Source of the DNA: a bacterium
GTDB taxonomy: Bacteria > Planctomycetota > Planctomycetia > Pirellulales > Pirellulaceae
Length of the DNA: 64,000 nucleotides
Direction: 5' to 3'
Assembly (NCBI GenBank): GCA_030430075.1
Contig: JAUIGN010000035.1
Location: 1 to 64,000, forward strand
Of the stretch, positions 35,601-47,600 are shown piece after piece (the first letter of the stretch is position 1; every line of letters begins with the position of its first letter). The notes under the pieces were generated by a model, which was not told the DNA's origin, did no database searches, and saw only the letters and a program-made list of their open reading frames with translations. The translations under genes and the position numbers were made by a program.

Positions 35601-38600
35601 GATCCGCCGCGGGTAATGATCTCCAGGCTCGGATCGGAACTGAGGATGTAGATTTCGTCATCACCGCCGGAAGCATTGACTTCGAGCCGTTCGATCTGCG
35701 TGTAGTACACGACCCGTCCCGCGCCGGCCACCGAGTGCCTGGTGACGACGAAGGTGTCCGCGATCGGCGTTCCGTTGACGACCACGGTGTCGATCCCGTT
35801 GCCGCCGTTGATGAACACCGGAGCATTCTGCACATACTCGTATCGATTGTTGCCGGTGCCGCCGAACAGGGTGTTCAGATTGGCGATGGCACGCCCTTCA
35901 TCGGTCTCTTCACGCAACGTGATAAAGGTGTTGATGATGAAGGTGTCGTCCCCGTCGCCCCCGTGGAGAAATAGCTTGCCCCGATTGTGGTTGACTTCCA
36001 TCTCGTCCTGGCCGTCGCTTCCATAGACCAGCGTCGTTGCCGAGGTGCCGTTGGTCATCCGCGACGTATCCGCGATCGGAACTCCCAGTGGGTACTCGAT
36101 CGTGCGGTTGTCGCGATCAGGGATCTGAGGCACGGTTCCAACGATCAGGTCGTCGTCGCCAAGGCCGAGATTGATGATCGTTTGGATCACCGTGTCGTCC
36201 GAGTAGACCAGATCGTCGCCTTGCAGGGTATTGACGGTGAGCAGTTCGAGCTGCCGGAACGAGACGAGTTCGCGCTCGGCTCCAGCCCCGGCCCGGATGC
36301 GACCGGCGGTGAGTTCTCCGAAGCCCGCGTCGAGGTGGAACGCGTCGGCTTGCGGGGTTCCCACAATGTAAAGCTCGTCGACCCCTTGCGTGCCGCCGCT
36401 GTCTTCGATGGTGACGTCGCTGCCGGTCGTTCCTGCCAGGTTCAGAATGTAGTACTCGTTGTCGACGCTCCCGCCTCCACCGGCGTTGTCCAGGAACACC
36501 GGGCCGGCGAATGGTTGTACGTCCACATTCATCGACCCGACGCGCAGCCGGCCATCGCGATCGTTCAACACCAAGACGTTCGTTCGCGAGTTGCCTGAGC
36601 GAAGCTCCTGGGCGATGAGATTGGCCTGTTCGAAGATCGGGACGCCGCCGTCGAGCAGGCTTTCCAATTGCGTGTCCCGCGTTTCCAGCAACACCTGGTC
36701 CAGGTAGGTTGCCGAGTAGACATCCGCCTGGGCGCCCAATTCCTGGACTTCGAACGGCGCGGGGAATTCGGGGTCGCGTTCGTCTTGGGCCAGTTGGCGG
36801 ATGCCTTGGCCCTTGGACAATGGACTGCCGTCATCCGCCAGAACCTGCCCCGCCACGAAATAGGTGCGCGTCAGCGTCATGTCGGCATCTTGCAATTCGA
36901 CCAGCGTGTCGATGCCGCCCGCATCTCGGAACAGGTCGGTTCCCGCGTCGCCCGTGATCACGTCGTTGCCGAGCCCCCCGTCCAGCAGATCGTCGAACGG
37001 CGAGCCGACCAGCCGGTCGTTCCCGTCTTCACCGTGCAGTTGGATCGCCACCAGGTCCGCCAGCACCGCGTCTGCCAGCAGGCCGTCGTTTCCCGAGTGC
37101 CCCAGCACGACCAGGGTATCCGGATATTCCGTGTCGCCGCGATGGGTCTTCAGCAGGGCAAAGCTCATCACCGCCTCGCGGGTGATGGCGACACGGGCCG
37201 GTTGGACCAGGGGGTCGGCGCGCAGTGTGAACGTATCGTCGGCCTGTGACTGGTCGCCCAACAGGGTCGCCTGGCCGCCGTGCAAGATGATGGTATCGGA
37301 GGCAAAGTCGTCGGTGCCTTCGTCCGGTTCTTCGACTTCGACTTTAATCGAGGCGGGGCTGCCGTCCTCGGTGACCAGCCGATTCCCGAACTCGTCCACG
37401 CGCGCCAGCCCGGTCCCGTTGAACCTGCGATAGCCGTCCTCGTCCAGCAGAGGTTCGTCGGCCCGATACAAGACCGGATCGTCCTGGCGGTGGACGCGGC
37501 GATCACCGAACTCGTCAAATCCGGGTTCGCCCGGCAGTCGCAGCACATCATCGCCAATGTCGTGATAGAGGAGTTCTCCGGCCGCGTTTCGCCGATGTTC
37601 TCCAATCGCCCAGTTCCAGCCGCTCAAGTCGGGCGGCAGCGGTGGAGCCACCTCGATTGTCCGCGTTGCCCCGTTGAGCGACGTGATCCGCCGGCCCACA
37701 CGCCGGCCACTTGTCGGCTCGGTCAGGTACACAACCGGCGCAACCGAACTGGTCCAGCCGGTCAGGTCGGGCAGCGTGCCATCGTAGCGGGTGCCGACGG
37801 TCACCATCGTCCCGTCCGGGCCGGTCGAGGCTCCGCTGCCCTGCGCGGGCGAAGCGTAGATGACCGGCCGCGGCAACGTCTCGTCCGCCGATTGCGGGAC
37901 ACCAAGGACGGGATCGACCAGCGGCCTCCCGGCGTCGTCGTAGACGCGTTCGCCCCCCAGGGCCATTCGCGGCGTGATCTCCGAGTACGACGTCGGCACG
38001 CCGTCTACGTCCTCAACCGGCTCGATTCCCAGGTAACTCAGAAGCTCGCCTCCCTGATACGCCAGTTCGTGGCCTTCGTCGTCGGTGACGACCGCGCCGG
38101 CCGTCTGGAACAGGGCGGCGCCGTCTCCATCCAGGAGTGGATCACCCCGTTCATCGACAAAGGGGCCACCGTGCATCCCATCGCCGTCGGCCATCAGGAG
38201 AGAGATCTCGTCGCCCGCGCCGACAAACACAATCAGCCAGGGATCGCTTTCCGTGCCGCTTCCGGTCACCTCGACATTGTCGATGCCATCCAGGGCTTCC
38301 AATGCCGACTTTACTTCGGCAGGACTCGCGTCGAACGGTAGGGGTTCGCTCACTTGGCCGCCGTAGGTCAGCGTCAAACTGCCTGCCTGCCCGTTATGGG
38401 AAATGGCCTGGGCCGAGGGAGCGAATGCGAAGACTTCCAACAGTTCGACGTTCGAAACGACATCCGGAAATGCAACCCGCCAGGGATCGGGCTCGGTGCC
38501 GCTGCCGGTCACCTCGACGGTTTGCAGCCGGTCCAAGCCGGGCCTGGTTCCCAGTTCGCGCAAGGCCGTTTCGACGGCGTCCGCCGATGCGTTCCAGCTT

Positions 38601-41600
38601 AACGGGGCCGTCGCTTGATCCAGGTAGCTCAAGGCAAAGGTACCCGATCCGCCCGCAAAGGAGACCGCTTGGATGGCGTTTGTTTCTTCCGCTCCGGCGG
38701 CCGCTTCGATCACCGGCGGTCGCGGTGCGACGTTCACCACGGCCGGTCGTACCCAGAACAGGGGCTCGCCTGCCGCATCCAGCGCGGGCCGCTGGACGGT
38801 TCGCGTGCCACCCGTATCGCCGGCGTCGATCGTCAATTCCCCAATCCCTGCGCCGGTCAGGTCGAGGACTTCGACGGTGTCCGCACCCGCCGCCGCGTTG
38901 ATCGTCAGGTTCTCGATGTTGGTAAAAGAGGTTTCATGATCGGCGGCACGGGCGGTCGATGCGTCTGCTGTCTGGTCCCAAATCCGCGTCCGGCCGCCGT
39001 CACGCGGCTCGACGCTGAGCGACTGGTTGCCGATCGCGGATGCGAACGAGCCGCCGCCCACGCGGGTCACTTCGGTCAAGTAGAACTCGGCGGCCCCGCC
39101 CCCGCTCAGGATCAAGGTATCACCGTCGCTCAGTGAGTCAGAGACTTCGGCGCCACCGTCGAGCCGGGCGTCGAGCCCGTCGCCGGCCACCCAGTACAGA
39201 ATGTCGCGCCCGCTGCCACCCACGACGGCATCGACACCCTGGCCGCCTGTCAAATCGTTGTTGCCAGCGATTCCGAGCAGCACGTCATCATCTTCACCGC
39301 CATAGACCTTGTCGTTGTCGGTGCCGGCGACGAGCCAGTCGCTGCCCACGTCCCCGTGCAGCTCGTCGTCCCCGCCGCCGCCGAAGATGAGGTCGTTGCC
39401 GGGGCCGCCGGACAGCCAATCCCCGCCCTGACGCAAGGTCCGTTCGGCGCCGGTCGTGGCGTCTACGATGATTGTCGCGACTGCGACCACTTCGTCCCCA
39501 CCATGGATCCAATCGTGTCCCTCGCCGCCGCGAATGCGGTCATTCCCGCTGGCCATGGCCAGATCGTCCGTGCCGCCGTACAGCACGTCGTTGCCCGCGC
39601 CCCCGTCGATCACATCGTCGCCGCTGCCGCCGTAGACAATCTCCACGCCGCTTGAACCCTGCACCTGGTCATCGCCTTCGTCTCCGTAGATCGTCACCGT
39701 CCGGCCGCCGGTTTCGGGTGGCGAGCCGATGACAAAGCGGTCATTGCCGATGCCTCCGTGCAATTCCAGGTCCGCGGCAATCCCGTCGCCGATCACGAGC
39801 AGATCCTGGCCGTCGCCTCCGAACGCCACAATCTTGTTCACCTGTGTGGTCTTGAAGGTCTTGTTCAGCTTGCGATTGCCGGTCGGATCGTCCTCGTCAA
39901 TGACCTTGAACGGGTTCCCTTCCCAGAGCACCTGAATCGCTTCGTCGCCGTCATCATCGGTGACAAGCTGCACTTCGAACAGTTCGCTGTTGTCCGTCGC
40001 GAACTCCGGTTCTTCGCTGCTCCGCAGACCGGCCCGCGGCCCCATGTTCAGGTTCAGCGTGCCGTCATCGTCCAAGCTGGCCAACACGGGCGGCGTGCGG
40101 GCGGGACAGGCATGGGAGAAGCGCGCGAGAACGACCCGCAGGAACTCGAATGACTGATCAAAGACGGTGACCTCGCCCAGTTTGACTTCGAGGAACGCTT
40201 GCATGAAGGCGCCCAGTTCCCCGGTCGTGTCGAAGATGCAAATCGGTCCCAGGTCGAGCCGTTCGGCCAGTTCATCGACGCGGATCTTGTTGTCCACCAG
40301 GCCGGTGACTTCGTCAGGGATGTCGTGGAGGTTGAATTCGATGCCCGCAAAAATCCCCCCTTCGACCCCCGCCTCGACAACGCCGCCGGCGCCGACGGAG
40401 GCGCCCGCCTTGACCTTTACTTCGAAGTCCAACTCTGGGATATCGATCCCATTCTTCTTGTCGCGCAGATAGAAGCCGTTGAAGACCAATCCCGCCTGGG
40501 CCGGATCATAGTTGGTGTCTTGAAATTCGATAAAGCCGGCCGTGTCGAAGCCGAAGCCGAAGTCGGCAACCACGTGGACTTCGCCGCCCAGCCGCGCATT
40601 CAGGCCTGGCAAGCTGGGAATCGGAAACGACTTGGTGTAGTCGAAGTCCAGGACCAGCGGCGGCATGTTGAAAATGAACAGGTCCACCGGCTTGCCGATG
40701 ATCAAGTTGAACAGGGTTGCCGGATTCGAGAGGAGCGGGATTTCCAGGTTGTCCAGCGACGCGAATCCGCTGACGAAGCTTTTCGCCTTGGCCGCGGCAC
40801 TATTGCTGGGTGGCGGCCCGCCCTGGCCGCTTCCGGTCGGCTGCTTCAATTGTTGCTTGAGGTCGTAATTCGAACTGTCCGGCGCCTGCGTATCGGACAG
40901 CTTCTTGTTTGGATCACGCAGGTCGTTGCCGCTGCTGGAAATCACAAAATCGCCGAAGCCGATCATCACCGTTGGCGTGGTGGTGGGGATTCCGTTCACC
41001 AGGTTGACGATGGCAATCGCGGTGTCGATCAGCCCGCGATCGAACTTGGGGCCCCCAAACAGTTGCGCCAGGTCGAGGAACGTCGTTGGCTTCTTCGCCA
41101 GGTCCGAGATTACCGGGATGGGGGTCGTCAATGTGCGGATAATCGGATCCAGCGGGCGGGTTACCTTCTGCACGTTTTCCAGAATCGGTTTGGCGAACGT
41201 GCTGATGAAAGTGCCCAGGTCCAGCGACACATTTTCCAGCACGACCAGAGGCGCTTCGCCAAAGCTGGCTTGGAATCCGGCGTCGGTGCTGATGCTGACG
41301 TCGGCAAATACCTGGTCGTAGTGAAAGATCGTCGAGACGGAGGGAAAGGCGTTGTTCGTTCCATCGCCCAGTCGCAGGCGGCCGCGCAGGTCGACGTTCG
41401 CTTCCGCGGTCAGCCTGGCTTCCACCGCCAGGCTGCTCAAGTTCCGCAAACCCAGCCGGCCGTTTGAGCCGCCACGGAGGTCGATGTCGAACGAGCCAAA
41501 CAGGCCCGTGGGGACCCCGTCATCCAGCGGGTCCTGTCCCGGCAGCATGTCCTTCAGCTCCAGCCCCACGAAGCCGATCGAGGCGACGAATTCAGCCGGC

Positions 41601-44600
41601 GAGATGGCACCGGTCTGCTCATCGGTCGTCCCTTTCAGCGTGGCCGAGAGATCCAGTGAGATCTCTTCACCGGTCGGCGTGACCCCGGTCGTATCGACGT
41701 AGAATGTGTCACTCACGCTGAATCCGAACCCAATCCCCATCAGGTAGTCGAGGCTCAGTACGAGCGAGACGTCGGAGTCCAACTGCAACCCCAGGGCCGG
41801 CACGGCGACGTCGAAGTCCAGCGGCACGTCTTTGCGGAAGATGTTGTCGCCGATCAACAGGTTGAATTGGATGTAGTCGGCACCCAGCGTCAATTGGACC
41901 AGGCGAGAACGTTGCGCCAGCAGTGCCTCGGCCTCCTGCCGCGTGGCGGCGTCATCGCTTTCCAGGTCCGCGCGAAGTTTCGTCAGGTCTTCCGTCGCGA
42001 TGAGCGGCACGGCAACATACCGTCCGAGTTCGCGGTCGAAGCGCTGCGTGACCAGGATATTGCCGATCGATTTCAGCAACTCTTCCTGGAGGATCTGAAT
42101 GGTGTTCTTGCCCGCGGCGATGCCCGGCCCGAGCACCCCGCCGATCCCCCCTTCGTACACGGCCGGCGTCCCCGCCGCCTCGTCGGCGGGAGTGACCAGG
42201 CGGCCGACCACGCGCTCCCGCAGATCATCCAGGAAGCGGTTCAATTCTTCAGAATCCCGCAAGGCATCGCCGACGAGCGGCATCCCCACGTGTTCGAAGA
42301 TGCCGGTCACCCCGGAATGCAGCCCGTCGAACATCCCTTCCAATCCGTCGAGCACATTTTGCGGATCGTTGAGAATATGGAACAGGCCGAACGCGTTTCT
42401 CAGGCTGGGGGCGACAACCCGGAACCCATCGAATTTGAAGCCGTTGCTGGGCGAGAGCGCGAAACCGGTATCGACGTGCAGAACGTTGTCGGCGATGCCA
42501 TTGCCGTCAAAATCACGATCCGATGCACCGAGTGGAAAGTCTTCCGTGGGGAAGTACAGCGGCAGATCGAGGACGCCCTTGCCACGCAGCGAGAAGTCAA
42601 AATCAAGGTCCTCGGCGACCGCTTCGCCAGCGACCAGACCAAACGTGTACTTGCCGTCCTCTTCGGGGGCCAGCCCGGCCCGCGCCCGCAGACTCAACTC
42701 GGCGCTCGCGTTCTTGACGGCCAGGACGACACTCCCGATCTCGGCAACGCCGATCTCCGCCTTGAATTCGAGCGGCCGGCCCAATGTGAACCGATGCACG
42801 CCGACCCCGATGTCGGTCAGGTCGATTGGGTTGAGCGCTTCCAGGTCCTCCAGCGTGCGATACAGGCGAACCCGATCCGGGTCGGTCACCAGCGGCAAAA
42901 TCAACAGCTCGGTGCCGGCTTCTAACGTGCCGGGCACCGCCCCTTCGACAAAGGCCAGCGCATCGCCCGCGCCACCCAGCGGCTCGTAACGGACCAGGTC
43001 GCCCGCCTGGTAGCGGTTGTCCGGCAGGAAGATCGTGTCCGCGTCGATGTCGATAGTCTGCGAATCGGCATCGAAGTCGCGAACCACCGCGCCGGCCGTC
43101 ATGTCGGCACCCAGGGTGATGCCGGTATCGTCGGTCACATACATCGACGGCGAGAGGATATTGCTCAGGTCAAACCCGAGGCCGAAATCCAAGGCCGCGA
43201 ACGCTTCCACGGCGAGCGACCCGGCGCCGTCCGCGCCGATCGTGAACAGGCCGCCGTCGCCAAACAAATCCATCACCACCGGGTCGTTACTTTCGTCGAT
43301 CAGATCCTGCAGATCGAACTGAAAGTCCAGCTCGGTGACAACCCGCTTCTCCAGGTTGATGTCCAACGAGAAGGAAGAATTGGCATACGCCATCGTGATC
43401 GGTTTGGTCAGCTCGTACTCACGCAAACGGTTCCGATCCTGCCGCAGTCCGTTGAAATCGAACGGGTCGAACGTAAAGGTGACGGATTGTCCCTCGTCGC
43501 CGATGATCTCTTGCACGGCATTGACCGGCGCGGAGCCCTGTTGCGGCGTCGCCACCGTCAGCGTCGCTCCCGGGTCGACGGGGGTCAGCACGGGGACATT
43601 CATGCTGCCCGGCGCGAGAAACTCGATGCTCCACGGATTGGCGACGCTGCCCCGTCCGGTGACTTGCACGTCATCCAGACCGTCAATCAGTTCCAAAGCA
43701 GCTTCCAACTGATCCGCGGTGGCTCCGTACGGAATCGGGGCCGTCGTTTCGCCGGCCGAGATCGAACCGCTGTCGTTGGCGTCGAACGTCAGGCGGAATG
43801 TCCCCGCAGACCCGGTTTGATAGATTGTCTGAATCTCGTTGACTCCGGCCCGGCCCACTTCCACAACACGCACGGTGTAAGCACCAGCGTCATGAGCCAA
43901 CGCCGGAATGGGGTGGCCGCCCGGGTCGGCGAATTCGATCCGCCAGGGAGAATCGGCCGTCCCGGCACCATGGGCGATGACATTCTGGATGCCGGGCAAC
44001 GCTTCCAACGCGGCTTCGATCTCTCCAGCACCCGCCTCCCCGGATGGATTGACGACGGCGGTCGTTTGTGGACCGATCATGGCCAGCGCCAAGTCTTGAT
44101 CGGTTGCGGTTGCATCGAGGGGCGGGGTCAGCCCGGCCAACCGGTCAAGCGCCTCGGCCGGTGTGAAGTCGACGCTCCGCAGTTGGTTGCGAGCGACCTT
44201 CAATTCGTTGACGTCATCGGCATCCGCCAGGACCAGGTTAATCTGCAAATCGGTCGACTGCGGGTTCAAGCCGAGCCCGTCGAGCTCTTCGGCGGCGTCT
44301 CTCAGGTGCGACGGAGCCGCCGCGATCCGATTCGCCGCCGCCTGCAGCGTTTGCCGGAGATTGTCTTGTACGAGTGCCTGGCGAATCCTGGGGTCGTCCG
44401 GATCCACGATCTCTTCCAGGCCCTGCGAGCGGAGAAAGTTGTGTGCATTCCGCAACTCGCCCGAATCCGCGTTTCGCGGCGTCACGCGATTCAGGGCCGC
44501 CGCCGTCGTGGTGGCGAACTGGGCGGCTGTCATGGACGTTTCGACGTCGACGCGGACCGGCACCGTGCCGGGCGGCAACGGCGGCGCGGCTGCCGATTCT

Positions 44601-47600
44601 TGATAGGCAAACCAGACCCCGTACGGCGTGGCGGGTTGATCGGGGCCTTCGCTGGCATACAGGATGAGGAAACTGTCGGGTGGAATGGGCGGCGCGAACG
44701 AGATGGTCGTCTCTTCAGCAAAGGCATCGGAACCTTCACTGGCCACGGCCGTCGACAACCCGGAACCGCTCCTCTCCACATCCGGTACGCTACCGTAAAG
44801 GGTATTCTTGACGCGAATGGTCGATCCGGTGGTCTCAGCTCCGAACGGGTGCAGGAAGGCGACGGCAGCTTCCGCGTAAGCGATGTCGCTCGCTTCACGC
44901 GCATCGAACGCATCGTCGATGTCGGCGGCCGTAGTCTCGAGCGAGAATCCGTTGGCTTGCAAGAGGCTCCAGTCGTCGGCCAGCATCGAGTCGCTTTGGA
45001 CCAAGTCGAGCTGAGCACGGACCGCCGCGAACTCGTCCTCAGGTACGACGGCGGCGACCAAGGCTGCGTCATCCGAGCTGACCGACAATTCCAGTTCGGC
45101 CAGCACGAAATCGGCGGCAGCAACATCGCGGTCTTCGAGCAGCCCTTGGTAGCGGGCGGCATCGAGCGATACGGCGAGGGCGACGGCCAGGTCTTCGTCA
45201 CCCGAGTCGGGGTTCAACTGCTGGGACAGTTCGAGCAGCCGTTGATAGGCGCCGGCAACCTCTTCCTGGCTGCTTCCCAGGTCGATCCCGAAAGCGTTGG
45301 CCAGGGCAAAGTTCGCCTCTCGCTCGAATTCCTGGATGTTCCCCAGCGCGCTGCGGGCGTCGTGCAGGAATCCGGCAAACTGTTCAATCGGGTTGCCACC
45401 CTGCTGCGTGTTAGCGACTTCGACGCGCGCATTGGCGCCGCCCAGCAGATCGGTGGCGTCTCCGATCAAGGGCAACACGTCGGTATTTCCCAGCCCGGTG
45501 AAGCTGATCTCCCAGGGACCTCCGTCCGGTCCTTGGACGGTGACTTCGGCCAATCCCGGCAACGCGTTCAACCGCGAGGCCACCAGGTCGGCGGCCGCGT
45601 CGAAGGGGAGCGCCTCAGTCGTTTGCAGCGCTCTTCCACTGCCCGGGTCGAACTGCAAGGCAAAGGTGCCGCCGGTTGGGCTCCCACCGTCGGTGGCCAG
45701 GGTCACGCGCTGCGTTTCGACGTTGCCGCCGACGATCTCCAGGACGCTCTTGTTGACCAGTGGCAGCTTGGCACCACCCGCACCCTCTGTGCTCGCCAGG
45801 TCGTCGAGCATCCCGGACAGCCCGCTGAGGATCATATCGAGCGAGATGCCGCGGAAGTTCAGCACCTGGTCGAAACCGACAAGCTGAATGTTCTTGGCGA
45901 AACTCTGAAAGAAGCTGGCCAGGGAAGCGGCGTTCGGAATCAACCTCGGGTCGTTGCCCCGGTTGAATGCGGCGCTGACAAATGCGCGTTCGGTAGGCAG
46001 GCTTCCGTTGCTGCCGGCCGGGGCGACCGGCAAGTAGATATCGAAACTGCTTGACGGAGCCAACCGTGTCGGCCCGATCAACAACCCGTCGGTGTCCTTA
46101 GCCAGCAGTCCCACGCCAATCCGACCCTCCGCCCCCAGACGAAAGGAGACGTCGTACTCAATGCGACCGTCGTCGACGACCAGGCCCAGCGGCCCGAGGT
46201 TGATTTCCAGATCGAAGGGCCCGGAACTCTCCAGCGCCAAGCTGCCGTCAAGGCCGGGGTCGGCCACAAAGAAGTGGCCGCTTCGATCCAAACCGAAGGT
46301 GAACGTCAGGGCCAGGTCCGATCGCAGCATGACCGGTCGGCTGGGCCGCGCGGTCGGTGGAACCGAGGCTCCGAAGGAACCGAGCAGGTTGCCGCTCAAG
46401 GCAACCTCGTTGTTGAATTCGGCCAGCTCGAGCCGCGCGATGAACTCGCGGCCATTCCCGGCTGGGGCAACCGAGATGTTGGGCAATTGCCCAATGTCGG
46501 ATGTCGTCACCATGGTCCCGGGGCCGAACAACCCGGCCAGGTTGCCCTGAACCTCTGTCCTAATGAGAGTCGGCAGATCCAGCGCGTCCGTGCCCCAGAT
46601 CTCTGCCAGCGAAAGGCGGGCAAAGGGCAGGTCGCCGATCCCGGCAGCCAGGTCGCTGATCTCCGTTTGCAGGTTGGCGGACCAGGCGGCGAACGTGTCC
46701 AATCCTTGAATCAGCGCCTCCTCGTTGGTTTGCGGTGTGGCTCCGCTCAGATAGCCGATGACACCGGTGACCGGGATCGGCTGCGATGGATCCCAGGCGG
46801 GAATTGTCTTGCGCACCCCGGCCTCAAGCGATTCGTACATCAGTTGCGACGCGTCGCCCGCACCGAGGTCATGCAGGCCGAGCAGATGACCCAACTCGTG
46901 CAGTGTCACCGTGAGCAGATCGTAGCGGCCGTCGGCCGGGCTACCGGCAGTCGCCCGTTGCCCCGTTCCACCGCCGGTCCGTGGGAACTCGGACGAGTCG
47001 TGCGGCGTGGCGTCGACGAACCAACCCAGCCCGGCGGCGGTGGGATCCAGAAAGATCGTCCCGTTCTCATAAGCTTTCCCCAGCACCTGGCCCGGCAGGT
47101 CCACGATCCGAACATCCAATTGCTCGGGAGTCAACGGACTGGCCTGGCCCAGGGGTGAGCTCTGCCACTGGGCGAGTGCGGCGCGGACCACGCCCACCAG
47201 TTCCTCGGCCGTCAACGCGGCAGTCGGCGTTACGCTCGCCGGCTGCGCGGCTTGCAGTGCGTTGGGGGCCTGCGTGAAGAGCTCTTCGTACCCCGTAAAG
47301 AACATCGCATCACCTTGCTCACTGGCGTCCCCAGCCTCCGTGATGCGGTCTTGCAAGATCTCGCCAAAGCCGCCGTACACCGTGACCGTATGCATCTGCC
47401 CGTCGGCGTCGGTCGTGCTGAAGCGGGTCACGTTAGGGCCCAGCGACGTCAGGGTGACTTCGGTGGAGACTTCGGAAAAGTCGAGCGTGTCGGCTTCGCC
47501 GTTGGGATAGACGACGTCATTTCCCCACCCGTCAAGGAACACGAACGTGTCCTCGTTGCCGCTGCCGATCAGGATGTCGTCGTGCCCGGTGCCGGCCGCG

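Noticed and set aside
43487-46054. 855-codon open frame on the plus strand
   Set aside because: It is fully antisense to the giant gene, lacks domain character and is rich in Arg/Gln/Val as expected from the reverse complement of Asp/Gly/Leu-rich coding DNA.
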